DNA of 34,952 nucleotides from positions 1 through 34,952 of the forward strand of contig JAPOYI010000172.1 of NCBI GenBank assembly GCA_026706665.1. Reading direction: 5' to 3'. Shown here in pieces: positions 7,831 to 15,896 of the stretch. Made by a program: the position numbers and the translations under genes. Origin of the DNA: Gammaproteobacteria bacterium. GTDB taxonomy: Bacteria; Pseudomonadota; Gammaproteobacteria; Pseudomonadales; Azotimanducaceae. Positions within the stretch are counted from its first letter, which is position 1. Each line of letters starts with the position of its first letter. The notes beneath the pieces were generated by a model, which saw nothing but the letters and a program-made list of their open reading frames with translations, was not told the origin of the DNA and searched no databases.

Positions 7831-8763
7831 TCAGTCCCCAGACTTATCCACAACCTTCAGCCAGTTTCGTGGCTGGAGAAAACGGCTCGTGAGGGTTGCC
7901 TCCGGCGAGTTCGGTGGCGGCCTGTAGCCGTATGTCCAGCGCGCCCGCGGGGGCAGGGAAGCCAGCACGGATTCCACGTTCCGTCCCGATTGCAGGCCGT
8001 AGCGGGTTCCGCGGTCCACGGCCAGGTTGAACTCCGCATACCGGCCGCGCCGAAACAGCATGAAAGCCTCTTCGCGTTCGCTCCAGGGCATCTTCGCGCG
8101 GCGCTCGAAAATAGGGGCATAGGCCGGCAGGAAGTGCTTTCCGACGCTGGCGACAAGGGCGAGGCTGGCGTCGAATCCACCCTCGGTCCAGTCGTCGAAG
8201 AAGATGCCGCCGACACCGCGCGGTTCCTTGCGGTGCGGCAGGTAGAAATAGCGGTCGCAATTGGCCTTCAGCCGGGCATGGACATCCCCGTGGGGGCGGC
8301 AGGCCTCGTAGGCCGTTCGATGCCAGTGCACCACATCCTCCGTGAATGGGTAGTAGGGCGTGAGGTCGAAACCGCCGCCGAAGTGCCAATGGGGATCCCG
8401 GTCGGAATCCGTCGTTCCGACGAGAAAGAACCGCAGGTTCATGTGGGCCGTCGGCACGTACGGGTTGCGGGGATGCACGATCAGCGAAATCGCCGTCGCC
8501 TGAAAGGGCTGTCCCGCGAGGTGCGGATTACGATCCGTTGCGGCGGCGGGGAGGCTTGAGCCGATCGCGTGGGTGAACAGGACCGCGGCCTTTTCGATGC
8601 TGGCGCCGTCCTGCAGCACGCGGGGCCGGGAAAGGCCGCCGTGGGGCAGGGCGGCGGCTTGTCCTTCAAACGCTCCCTCGCCGTCCAGGTCCGCGAGTCT
8701 CGCCTCGATCTCGTCCTGCAGGTCGCGGAAGAGCTGGCGCACGGGCTTGATCCCTATTCCCAT
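7831..8763 (-). CDS. hemF: Oxygen-dependent coproporphyrinogen III oxidase
   Basis: 310-residue HemF, which uses O2 to oxidatively decarboxylate coproporphyrinogen III to protoporphyrinogen IX in haem synthesis; it acts as a cytosolic dimer. Motifs are VHPRNPYVPTAHMNLRFF, DPHWHFGGGFDLTPYYP (the substrate-binding and active-site segment), CDRYFYLPHRKEPRGVGG, GGIFFDDW and, near the end, FNLAVDRGTRYGLQSGR. The ATG at 8763 has a strong GAGGAG ribosome-binding site 8 bases upstream and gives the family length of about 300; the longer frame to 8868 overlaps the preceding gene. It follows the YdjM-like gene after 19 bases, probably in one transcript. It implies an aerobic or facultative lifestyle. 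Confidence 0.95.
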   Translation of the reverse strand: MGIGIKPVRQLFRDLQDEIEARLADLDGEGAFEGQAAALPHGGLSRPRVLQDGASIEKAAVLFTHAIGSSLPAAATDRNPHLAGQPFQATAISLIVHPRNPYVPTAHMNLRFFLVGTTDSDRDPHWHFGGGFDLTPYYPFTEDVVHWHRTAYEACRPHGDVHARLKANCDRYFYLPHRKEPRGVGGIFFDDWTEGGFDASLALVASVGKHFLPAYAPIFERRAKMPWSEREEAFMLFRRGRYAEFNLAVDRGTRYGLQSGRNVESVLASLPPRARWTYGYRPPPNSPEATLTSRFLQPRNWLKVVDKSGD

Positions 8764-8782
8764 GGGCTTGCTCCTCGCCCCA

Positions 8783-9244
8783 TCAATCAGGTAGTGGGGG
8801 CATCGTCTTCTCTCTCCCGAACTTCGTATAGCTCCGACGAATCCACCAAGCGATTCCAGCACCAACAATGGCGTTAATTAGCAAAAAAATGCGATCGTTC
8901 GATGCTCCGGGGATCCATCGCACATCGCCATAGTGGATGGTGTCCCAGAACAGATGCGAAGATACGCCAAGCGCGAATCCCGCAAGAATCGGCCCAATCC
9001 ACCTCGAGTTCGCGCGTCGATACCACAACCATGCCAGAAAAGGAAAAAAGGCGCTGTGGAAGAATGGATTCCTATGAAAACCTATGCCGAAGCCAAGATC
9101 CCAGTCGGGAAACCAAGTTCCAAGCATAGTGCCTATGCCGACAAAGAACGTTTCTTCCCATGTCCCCTTTCGTCGAACGAGCACAAAGAAGACAATCATG
9201 AAGCCAACTCCAACTGTCATGTGAACGATCCGCTCGTCTGTCAT
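8783..9244 (-). CDS. YdjM/DUF457-type membrane protein
   Basis: Putative metal-dependent-hydrolase-like inner-membrane protein, 153 residues from the ATG at 9244. An alternative start at 9322 adds 26 residues without a ribosome-binding site. The pattern of the YdjM/DUF457 group is visible: a helix running into GTWFPDWD (PDWD at residues 46-49), then FHRNPFFHSAFF (His57 and His63) and SSHLFWDTIHYGD (His97, Asp101), between three or four hydrophobic helices. The conserved Asp and His could bind metal, but no reaction is established for the group. Base composition appears lower in GC than the neighbours. It is cotranscribed with hemF by position only; no functional link is known. Confidence 0.75.
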   Translation of the reverse strand: MTDERIVHMTVGVGFMIVFFVLVRRKGTWEETFFVGIGTMLGTWFPDWDLGFGIGFHRNPFFHSAFFPFLAWLWYRRANSRWIGPILAGFALGVSSHLFWDTIHYGDVRWIPGASNDRIFLLINAIVGAGIAWWIRRSYTKFGREKTMPPLPD

Positions 9245-9435
9245 TCCGGCTCGCCTGTCAACGACATAGACCCAAGGATGATAGATGGGTCGACGAGGGC
9301 ATTGCGCTGGAACGGTTGGCATCTGAATGCAGCAAGGCTGTCGGGCGGGCTGTGCGCCAAGATCGCCAGGTCAGACAAGACCCGTCCGATGGGACTACAG
9401 CGCCTGCCAGGCGATTGACATTGCGGAGGTCACGC
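9245..9435. other. Divergent intergenic region
   Basis: This 191-base gap lies between two divergently transcribed genes, the YdjM-like gene and the acyl-CoA dehydrogenase gene. It must carry both promoters. The only clear signal is GCGGAGG at 9423-9429, the ribosome-binding site of the dehydrogenase gene. Confidence 0.4.
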
Positions 9436-11079
9436 ATGGACAGATGCGAGCGCGCGCGGGAGATCGTGGCCGATGCGCACGGTGCGCTCGACAGGGCGGC
9501 GGCCAAGCTCAACGAAGACGCGCAGATCGAACTCTACGACCTGGCCTTTTCGAGCGCTGAGCTGAGGGCCGCCCAGATCCTGCTGGAATATCCCGCGCAT
9601 GACGCATCACCGGACGAGCGCGAGTTCAAGGAAGCGCTGGCGCTGACGTTCTCCGCCGAAGCCGCCAGCAACCTGCACCACAGGCTCCGGCTCCGGCCCA
9701 GCGCCTACGGGTTAGGCGCAGCCCAACTCCCGAACGACTACGTGGAACTCGCCGACGCGTACCTGTCTCCAGGTCACCTGTGCGCCCTCGGACAGGCGTG
9801 GCGCGATCGGAGCGGGCGGTTGCCGGGCGACCACCTCGACCAAGAGAAGTCGATGATCCGCGAGACATTCCGCCAGTTCGCGGACGAACGCGTGGCGCCC
9901 TTGGCGGAAGCGATACACCGCGGCAATACGATGATCCCCGACGCGATCATCGACGGTTTGCGGGATCTCGGCTGTTTCGGGCTGTGCGTTCCGGAACGCT
10001 ATGGCGGATTGCAGCGGGACGACAGCGAGGACCGGCTCGGCATGGTGATCGTGACCGAAGAGCTGTCGCGAGGCTCGCTGGGCGCCGCCGGCAGCCTGAT
10101 CACGCGTCCGGAGATCATGGCGCAGGCGCTCCTGGAAGGTGGTACCGAAGCGCAGAAACAGCGCTGGCTGCCCGGCCTGGCCGCGGGAGATCCCCTGTGC
10201 GCGGTTTCCGTCACGGAGCCGGGCACGGGATCGGACGTGGCCGCGGTATCCCTGAGAGCGGAGAAGACCCAAGGCGGCTGGCTGCTTAACGGAGGCAAGA
10301 CCTGGTGCACGTTCGCGGGCAAGGCGGGCGCCATCCTGGTGCTGGCCCGGACCGATCCGGACGTCCGGCCCGCGCATCGCGGACTGTCGCTTTTCGTGGT
10401 GGAGAAACCAAGCTACGACGGACACGACTTCGAATATGCGGAACCACGCGGCGGCAAGGTTTCCGGGCGCGCAATCCCGACGATCGGATACCGGGGCATG
10501 CACTCGTTCGAGATGTTCTACGACGACTTTTTCGTGCCTGACGACGCGTTGGTGGGCGAATCCCAGGGACGCGGGAGGGGTTTCTACTACACGATGCGAG
10601 GTTTTTCGGGCGGTCGGCTGCAGACGGCGGCGCGCGCCAGCGGGCTGATGCGGGCTGCGTTCGAGGCCGCACTGGACTACGCCGAGAACCGAAGCGTGTT
10701 CGGCCGCGCCGTGGCCGGTTTTCCGTTGACCCTGCAGAAACTCGCGCGCATGGGCATGTATATCGTTGCTTGCCGGCAGTTCTCGTACGCGGTCGCGCAG
10801 CGCATCGACGCGGCCGGAGCCAGCCGACACGGCGCGCAGATGGCGGCAAGCCTCGTCAAGCTGTTCGCCTGCAAGGTCGCCGAGTCCGTCACGCGGGAAG
10901 CGATGCAGATCCACGGCGGCATGGGTTATGGCGAGGAATCCGCAGTCAGCCGCTACTTCGTCGACGCCAGGGTCTTGTCGATCTTCGAAGGCGCTGAGGA
11001 GACTTTAGCACTCAAAGTGGTCGGCCGTGCGCTGTTGTCGGGAGCGCACTCACTGTGGGTAGATCTGATCACTGAGTGA
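9436..11079 (+). CDS. Acyl-CoA dehydrogenase, methylsuccinyl-CoA dehydrogenase-like
   Basis: 547-residue FAD-dependent dehydrogenase. The ATG at 9436 has GGAGG 7 bases upstream; longer starts lack one. The first 135 or so residues are a helical extension that ordinary acyl-CoA dehydrogenases (about 380 residues) lack. The catalytic part follows: SMIRETFRQFADERVAP, GCFGLCVPERYGG, VTEPGTGSDVA, GGKTWCTFAGKAG, IGYRGMHSFEM, RLQTAARASGLM, MQIHGGMGYGEESAVSRY, and IFEGAEETL with the likely catalytic Glu. The N-terminal extension together with TWCTFAGKA and IGYRGMHSFE resembles methylsuccinyl-CoA dehydrogenase (Mcd) of the ethylmalonyl-CoA pathway. That subfamily call is from memory of the family; other large acyl-CoA dehydrogenases remain possible. 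Confidence 0.8.
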   Translation: MDRCERAREIVADAHGALDRAAAKLNEDAQIELYDLAFSSAELRAAQILLEYPAHDASPDEREFKEALALTFSAEAASNLHHRLRLRPSAYGLGAAQLPNDYVELADAYLSPGHLCALGQAWRDRSGRLPGDHLDQEKSMIRETFRQFADERVAPLAEAIHRGNTMIPDAIIDGLRDLGCFGLCVPERYGGLQRDDSEDRLGMVIVTEELSRGSLGAAGSLITRPEIMAQALLEGGTEAQKQRWLPGLAAGDPLCAVSVTEPGTGSDVAAVSLRAEKTQGGWLLNGGKTWCTFAGKAGAILVLARTDPDVRPAHRGLSLFVVEKPSYDGHDFEYAEPRGGKVSGRAIPTIGYRGMHSFEMFYDDFFVPDDALVGESQGRGRGFYYTMRGFSGGRLQTAARASGLMRAAFEAALDYAENRSVFGRAVAGFPLTLQKLARMGMYIVACRQFSYAVAQRIDAAGASRHGAQMAASLVKLFACKVAESVTREAMQIHGGMGYGEESAVSRYFVDARVLSIFEGAEETLALKVVGRALLSGAHSLWVDLITE

Positions 11080-11120
11080 GCCTCAATCTCCCCTATACTG
11101 AATATATATACATGGTATGA

Positions 11121-12790
11121 TGCTCTTGTCGCGGCAGGCTCCTTGCACACCGGGCAATTGACGACAACACGAAACGCGATCGCAACAATATCGAGCTCGA
11201 CGCGATCGAAATCCACTCCGGATCGGCGAACCTTTGCGAACGTCGACTCCAGATCCTTTCAAATGGCCACGATGGCGTTGGATTCCGGGTAATTCACGGC
11301 GATGCGTTCTCGACACGGGCACACAAATCGCTCTCGGGCAACACTTACGATCTGGTCATCGCTAATCCCCCGTACGTGCGCTATCAAGCACTGAACGGTC
11401 GTGGCGAATCCGTGCGTTGTGGTCTTGAGCAGATCATCAGCGAAGTCCTTGAGGGTCCGATTCGCGATGTATGGGGAACCCTTGCCGCCTGCTATTCGGG
11501 TCATTCCGATCTATCGGTCCCGGCGTGGATTCTCTGCGGACTGCTCGTAAGGCCGGGCGGTCGCCTGGCGATGGTCGTACCCGCGACTTGGCGGTCACGA
11601 GCCTACGCCGATATCGTTCGCTATCTGCTTCTCCGCGCTTTTGCGCTTGAGTTGGTGATCGAGGATACACATCCGGGGTGGTTCCCCGACGCACTGGTAG
11701 GGACACACCTTGTAGTCGCCCGACGGCTTTCCAATGAAGTTGCGGCGGTTCCCCTTATGGCTAGAACGTCGTGGTCCGAGAACCCGTGGGTGCAGGTCTG
11801 GCGGGAAGCGGCGTCGGCTAGATCCTTGGTCGGCGGTGCCACAAGGGGAGGCCGTCCCGAAGCGGCATTCGCCTCTTGGTGTCGAAGCGGGGATCTTTCG
11901 GATCCGCGTCCAGGCGTCACGCTGCGGATGTCTTCCCATCGACGTGAGTGGGTGTCCATACGGCATCGTGCCGGAAGGAGCCATTGGTTGCAGAAGCTGG
12001 AGCCATCAAATTCGCCAGCTTCGCGAAAATTCGGGATGTCGGCCAAGCATTGTCCTGATCGAGAAGAGATGCTCGCGCGCCTTGCCGATCCATTGCGTGA
12101 TGTCGTTCCAAAGAACTTACTGACCGAAGCCCTCCGCTCCATCGAGGAGCTTGGCATCAAGACCGGGCAAGGACTGAGGACGGGCTGCAATCGCTTCTTT
12201 TACGTGCGACTCGTCGAACAACTGCCCAACGGATGGTCAACCGTCGTCACGAACCCGCTTTTCGGGCCTCGAACGTTGCGCGTGCCCACAACCGCGTTGC
12301 GACCCGTCCTGCATCGCCAGACGGAACTTGACGCGTGGCGACGCGCAGACGTCCGAACCCGCGTCCTCGACTTGCGCGGATGGGCGTTGCCGGAAGATAT
12401 GAAGACCGTAGCAACGGCCTTCCAAGCGTATCGACCCAAAGGAGAAGGTGAAGGATCAGGAGAGGAGGAAGAAGGACGAGGAGAGAAGAGGGGAGTAGAA
12501 CGAGGAATTGTGGCCCGCGTCTTGCACGGCGCTCCTCAAGTCCACGCGAATCCGGATCCGTCGATACTAATCGACGCCAACTTCTCGACCTTTCGCTCCG
12601 ACGAACCGCAGTGGTTGCCAGAAATTCTGGCGGCGCTCTTTAACAGCGTCTGGTTCAAGGTGCTCATGGAGGCGACCGGAACGCGCTTGGGCGGCGGTGC
12701 CCTCAAGCTGGAAGCACCCCATCTCAAACGCCTACTCCCCCCGACGCTACCGGACGAAGCCTATGCCAGTCTTGGTGCGGCTATTCGGTC
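11121..12790 (+). pseudogene. N6-adenine DNA methyltransferase, truncated
   Basis: Remnant of a class I N6-adenine methyltransferase of the Eco57I/type II R-M kind. One frame stays open from 11121 (after TGA at 11118) to about 12790. It contains an acidic motif (IELDAIEIHSG), IHGDAF and the catalytic motif IV, YDLVIANPPY, followed by VRYQ at about 11346-11387; later GGRLAMVVPATWRS and GLRTGCNRFFYV resemble the downstream and target-recognition regions of such enzymes. Motif I, the SAM-binding glycine-rich loop, and the N-terminal domain are absent and no usual start codon precedes the NPPY motif, so the 5' part has been lost. The 3' end runs into an IS1380 fragment in antisense. A purine-only insert encoding Gly/Glu/Arg (12440-12503) interrupts the C-terminal part. 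Confidence 0.75.
12440..12508 (+). repeat. Polypurine low-complexity tract
   Basis: About 65 bases composed almost wholly of A and G (runs of GGAGAAG and GAGGAGGAAG), inside the truncated methyltransferase. In frame it encodes a Gly/Glu/Lys/Arg-rich linker. Such strand-asymmetric tracts can arise by slippage. No other part of the window shows one. Confidence 0.7.
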
Positions 12791-13035
12791 CGAAGCGCGA
12801 TCCCGCACACCCGCTGCGCCACCAGCTCCCGCGCCGAGTGCTCGACCTTGCGCGGGTCGCGATGGTCCGCGAAACAGCCCGCGATCCGATCCATCAGCCC
12901 CAGCCGCCGGTCCACCTCGCGCAGCAAGACGCCGCCGCCGTCCGAGGTCAGCCGGCCGCCGTCGAAGCGGCCCGCGACCTCGCGGCGGCCGAAGGCGTGA
13001 AATTCGAGCTGCGCGGGCGTACACTGTGTGACCAA
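12781..13035 (-). pseudogene. IS1380-family transposase, N-terminal fragment
   Basis: 84 codons, beginning MVTQCTPAQLEFHAFGRREV, then GRFDGGRLTSDGGGVLLREV (conserved in IS1380 transposases, including the first Asp-containing strand of the DDE domain) and CFADHRDPRKVEHSARELVAQR. The match stops after GIAL; the next codons (RTE, stop) derive from antisense methyltransferase sequence. A full-length enzyme is over 400 residues, so more than 80% is missing. The start has a GGAGG ribosome-binding site a few bases upstream on the minus strand. Confidence 0.85.
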
Positions 13036-13131
13036 GGGACCTCCTTGCCGGGACTATGCAAGTCTTTGATTGAACTCGAATTATCCGACAAATCGGGGTC
13101 CCTTTCCACCAAATTGGTGAGATATGTGGGC
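12790..13131 (-). mobile_element. 5' fragment of an IS1380-family element
   Basis: Remnant of an insertion sequence on the minus strand. It comprises the first 80 or so codons of the transposase (12781-13035) and about 95 bases of upstream DNA. The outer end is probably near 13131, where the minus-strand reading begins CCTAGCCCACATATCTC and contains the small inverted repeat CACCAA-A-TTGGTG. The inner end is an abrupt junction with the methyltransferase remnant at about 12790. No second end is present, so it cannot transpose. The family is inferred from the transposase N-terminus; the exact outer end is a guess. Confidence 0.65.
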
Positions 13132-13416
13132 TAGGGGATTCGTGGCGGTTCTCCGAGATAGGATTGACGCTCGGCAGGGCCACCCCGTCGAGGACGCTCG
13201 GCGCGGAGCACGAGAGACCGGACCGGAAGGTGCCTGGCTGGCCCCGGCTTGCGCCCTCGGAGGCAACGCCAGTGACCGTTGCGGTCCTTCTGGCGGCCGG
13301 TTGGCGGGCCTTGGAACCGTGTTATAGACTGCGGAGGCGACGGTGACGCGGGGGCCTGATGTGCGCGGTCGTACTGGTTGGCCTCGTCGGGGTCTCCGCA
13401 AAAGAGGGCTTGCTAG
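13132..13416. promoter_or_regulatory. Gene-free leader with candidate promoter
   Basis: No convincing gene on either strand in this 285-base stretch between the IS1380 fragment and the three-gene cassette. On the plus strand TTGGCG (13301-13306) and TATAGA (13323-13328), spaced by 16 bases, form a plausible sigma70-type promoter 89 bases before the first ATG of the cassette. AGAGGG (13404-13409) is the likely ribosome-binding site. Confidence 0.4.
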
Positions 13417-14007
13417 ATGGAGATGATTCAGGGTGCCGAGTGGGTCGTAGTGGCGATCTTCCTGACCGCGACCCTAGCAGGACTATTTCTGGTGGTGTCG
13501 GCGCAAGGCGACATGAATCTGCGGGAAGAAACCGGAGAGAACGACGACGACCAGGCCGCAACGATGCTCATAGACTTGATCAACAAGACGCGTAACAGTC
13601 TGGTCATTCATGATGATGGAAACGACTCCGACGAGTCTGTGTATAACAACGATCAGGTGGTGGCTGCGGTGCGGGATCGGATACGACAACGCCGGCGGCT
13701 GAAGGTGAAGTGCCTGTTCAACGACAGGGACAAACTGAAGCTGTTGGACCTCGCGGACGGGGAGTGCAAGGGCAACATTTCTATCTGGTATGCCAGCGGC
13801 GACAGGCCCAAGAACGAGATCCACTACAAGATCGTGGATGGCGGCCGCCTCGTACACCTGTCCGCGCACGAACACGGAGCTAGCGAAAGGGGCTATGTGT
13901 TACGCAGGGCGGAACCGTGGTGGGCGGCTAGGACCCGTCGCCGGATCAGCAGGCCGTATCTGGATCATTTCGAACACAGCCTGCTAGGGGCTGAACAGCG
14001 GGCCTGA
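13417..14007 (+). CDS. Membrane-anchored phospholipase D-like protein
   Basis: 196-residue protein with one N-terminal membrane helix (about residues 9-28) followed by an acidic linker (ETGENDDD) and a single domain resembling the phospholipase D superfamily. The linker leads into MLIDLINKTRNSLVIHDDG, like the first strand and helix of PLD-like domains; IHYKIVDGGRLVHLSAHEHG (His136, Lys138, Asp141, Ser149) resembles a compact HxK...D...S active-site motif. Only one motif is present, so a dimer would be needed for catalysis. The C-terminus is Arg/Trp-rich. It is the first of three genes on the same strand; the second begins 21 bases (GTG) or 60 bases (ATG) later. Substrate, lipid or nucleic acid, is unknown, and the PLD assignment is moderate. 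Confidence 0.6.
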   Translation: MEMIQGAEWVVVAIFLTATLAGLFLVVSAQGDMNLREETGENDDDQAATMLIDLINKTRNSLVIHDDGNDSDESVYNNDQVVAAVRDRIRQRRRLKVKCLFNDRDKLKLLDLADGECKGNISIWYASGDRPKNEIHYKIVDGGRLVHLSAHEHGASERGYVLRRAEPWWAARTRRRISRPYLDHFEHSLLGAEQRA

Positions 14008-14028
14008 GGCCAAGGCTTCGTTCTCACG

Positions 14029-14415
14029 GTGGCGGAAAGCGACTCCATCAGCCTGCAGCACCTGCAAATGGCAGACTCGCAGCTATACATCACCGTCGCG
14101 CTCTTCGTGGCGATCGCGGCGATCGTGACGACATACATCCGGGGAAGAGAAGGGAGTCTATTGCCGAGGCCGCGGGTGAACGCCGTTGGCTTGACGCTGC
14201 TCGCGGGGTCATGGGTTGGCATCCTGCAGATTGGCTGGTCCATGATCGTAAGGAACGACTACGGGACGATGTCGACAATGGCGGTGGTGGACCTCATCCT
14301 GCATTCGCTCGCGCTTGCGCTGATCTTGGGCTTGGCGTGCGTGTGGTATTGGGCGGTGGCCATCTACCGGGAGACCCCCGCAGGTATGCCGACGAACCCG
14401 GCGAACAAGCCATGA
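14029..14415 (+). CDS. Three-helix membrane protein, unknown function
   Basis: 128 residues if it starts at GTG 14029, or 115 from ATG 14068, which has the better-looking N-terminus (MADSQLYITVALF). Three hydrophobic helices are visible, at about residues 19-37, 52-74 and 83-111 of the longer form, the last with LILHSLALALILGLACVWYWAVAIY. A basic loop (RGREGSLLPRPR) lies between the first two. The family was not recognised. Its TGA overlaps the ATG of the GIY-YIG gene (ATGA), so the two are very likely translationally coupled and the proteins may interact. Confidence 0.65.
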   Translation: MAESDSISLQHLQMADSQLYITVALFVAIAAIVTTYIRGREGSLLPRPRVNAVGLTLLAGSWVGILQIGWSMIVRNDYGTMSTMAVVDLILHSLALALILGLACVWYWAVAIYRETPAGMPTNPANKP

Positions 14416-14729
14416 GCGCGGCGGGCGAGGTTTCGTGGGCAGGCTACGGGTTCACGATCTACGATCCAGCTCATACGACCTGGAACGATGTCCCGGGCGT
14501 GTACATATTCGCGGGGTTGGACACGAGTCAGCGCTGGTGGCATGCGGCGTATATTGGCCAAACGAAGTCGTTCAGCACTCGGCTGCCTAGCCACGAGCAA
14601 TGGTGGGCGGCTACCCAACAAGGCGCGACCCATATTCACGCACGTGTGGTGCACGATGAGTACCAACGAATCGCGATCGAGAGCGCGTTGATCCAGTCGT
14701 ACCAGCCGCCACTGAATCGCACAGGCTGA
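14412..14729 (+). CDS. Small GIY-YIG nuclease-domain protein
   Basis: 105-residue protein that is essentially one GIY-YIG domain, the fold of UvrC N-terminal domains, homing and restriction endonucleases such as Eco29kI/R.Hpy188I. Residues 29-31 are GVY, 47-49 YIG, Arg57 (SFSTRL) is the catalytic arginine, Glu90 (IESALIQ) the metal-binding glutamate, and PPLN (99-102) the conserved C-terminal Asn, so the active site looks complete. No other domain and no membrane helix are present. It overlaps the preceding membrane-protein gene by 4 bases. A larger frame extends upstream but lies inside that gene. A role in DNA cleavage is inferred from the family; the specificity and biological setting are unknown. 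Confidence 0.75.
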   Translation: MSAAGEVSWAGYGFTIYDPAHTTWNDVPGVYIFAGLDTSQRWWHAAYIGQTKSFSTRLPSHEQWWAATQQGATHIHARVVHDEYQRIAIESALIQSYQPPLNRTG

Positions 14730-14908
14730 CAAAGCGTATCGGACTCGGGGCGGCACGGTAGGGAATGAAAGCCAGTCGTACACCCCGAAAGAGCAACGGT
14801 GGGCAAGGCGAGTGTGGGCTAGGACGAGCTGTGGCGTAACTGCTGTTCGTCGGTTCGTCGAGACGCGCTCTGGCTGCAACGCGGCCGCGGAGTGGTCGCT
14901 GCGCGACC

Positions 14909-15896
14909 TAGTGTTCAGTCATGGATGAAAAAAGGGATATGTCGCGGTTTGTGGCAGAATACTCTTGGAGGACGCTGTTGGGGGAGCCCGAGGAGGAGGT
15001 TCCCATGCGGAAGAAGTACATAGTTCGGCTGTCGGAAGAGGAGCGGAAGACGTGCGCCGAGGCGGTGCGGAAGCTGAGCGGCGGCAGCGAGAAGGCGCGT
15101 CGGGCGCGGATTCTGCTGAAGGCGGACGCGGACGGTCCGGGGTGGACGGACGAGCGCATCGCGGAGGCGTTCGACTGCCGGCGGCAGACGGTGGAGAACG
15201 TTCGGAAACGTTTCGTGCTGGAGGGCTTCGAGGCGGCGCTGGAGCGCAAGAAGCAGGCGGTGCCGTCGGTGCCGAAGCTGCTCGACGGCGAGCGGGAGGC
15301 GCGGGTGATCGCGCTGCGCCTGGGTTCGCCGCCGCCGGGGTACGCGGACTGGTCGCTGCGGCTGCTGGCGAAGCGCGTGGTGGAGTTGGGCATCGTCGAG
15401 TCGATCAGCCACGAGACGGTGCGGCGGACGCTAAAAAAAACGGCGTCGCGGGGCGCAAGGTCGCGTACTGGGTGATTCCGCCGAAGGCGGACTGCCGAGT
15501 TCGCGGCGAACATGGAGAACGTGCTGGAGGGGCGCTACGCCGACTGCGAGCGGGTCACCCTGGTCTGCGATAACCTCAACACGCACACCATCGGCGCTTT
15601 CTACGAGGCGTTCGAGCCGGCGCGGGCGCGCGCCTTGGCGCGGCGCGTCGAGTTCTGCCACACGCCGAAACACGGCAGCTGGCTGAACGTGGCGGAAAGC
15701 GAGCTGAGCTGCATGACGCGGCAATGCCTGAAGCATCGCCGCATCGGCGACATCGAGACGCTGCGCGAAGAGGTCGCCGCCTGGTCGGACGACCTCAACG
15801 ACGCCCAGCGGGGCGTCGACTGGCACATGGGAACCGACGACGCGAGCCGCGAGCTGAAGTCCATGTATCCAAAAACTGAACTGTGACGGAACACTA
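14909..15896 (+). mobile_element. Defective IS630-type element with TA duplication
   Basis: The element proper spans 14911-15894 (984 bases). Its ends are inverted repeats, GTGTTCAGTCA at the left and, read inward from the right, GTGTTCCGTCA (10 of 11 match); a looser match continues inward. It is bordered by TA on both sides (14909-14910 and 15895-15896), the target duplication expected for the IS630/Tc1-mariner group. The transposase inside carries two frame changes and an internal deletion, so the copy cannot move by itself but could be mobilised by a related transposase. It sits just upstream of, and possibly within, the PLD-nuclease remnant. Confidence 0.85.
15005..15886 (+). pseudogene. 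IS630-family transposase, frameshifted and internally deleted
   Basis: The N-terminal part (15005-15475, after a GGAGG site) has the helix-turn-helix region WTDERIAEAFDCRRQTVENV and ends near ISHETVRRTLKK. At an A8 run (15433-15440) the family continuation NGVAGRKVAYWVIPPK lies in the -1 frame. A second shift, an extra C near 15496, returns to the original frame at MENVLEG (15512). There the sequence jumps directly to RYADCERVTLVCDNLNTHT, losing about 75-80 codons with the first catalytic Asp (the usual MDE motif). The rest, VEFCHTPKHGSWLNVAESEL with the last catalytic Glu, is intact to 15886. The A8 run could allow programmed slippage, but the second shift and the deletion mark a dead gene. 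Confidence 0.9.

Noticed and set aside
7844-7852. Perfect DnaA box TTATCCACA as evidence for a replication origin
   Set aside because: It is a single site lying inside the last codons of hemF, with no box cluster and no dnaA, dnaN, gidA or parAB nearby.
12791-13031. C-terminal extension of the methyltransferase frame (Pro/Arg-rich)
   Set aside because: This part is the antisense of the IS1380 transposase fragment; its composition is an artefact of reading the wrong strand.
13132-13400. Short Pro/Arg-rich frames on both strands after the IS1380 fragment
   Set aside because: They have no family features or ribosome-binding sites and look like GC-rich chance frames.
15433-15440. A8 run as a functional programmed frameshift site
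   Set aside because: A second frame change and loss of the catalytic Asp follow, so the transposase is dead whatever happens at the run.
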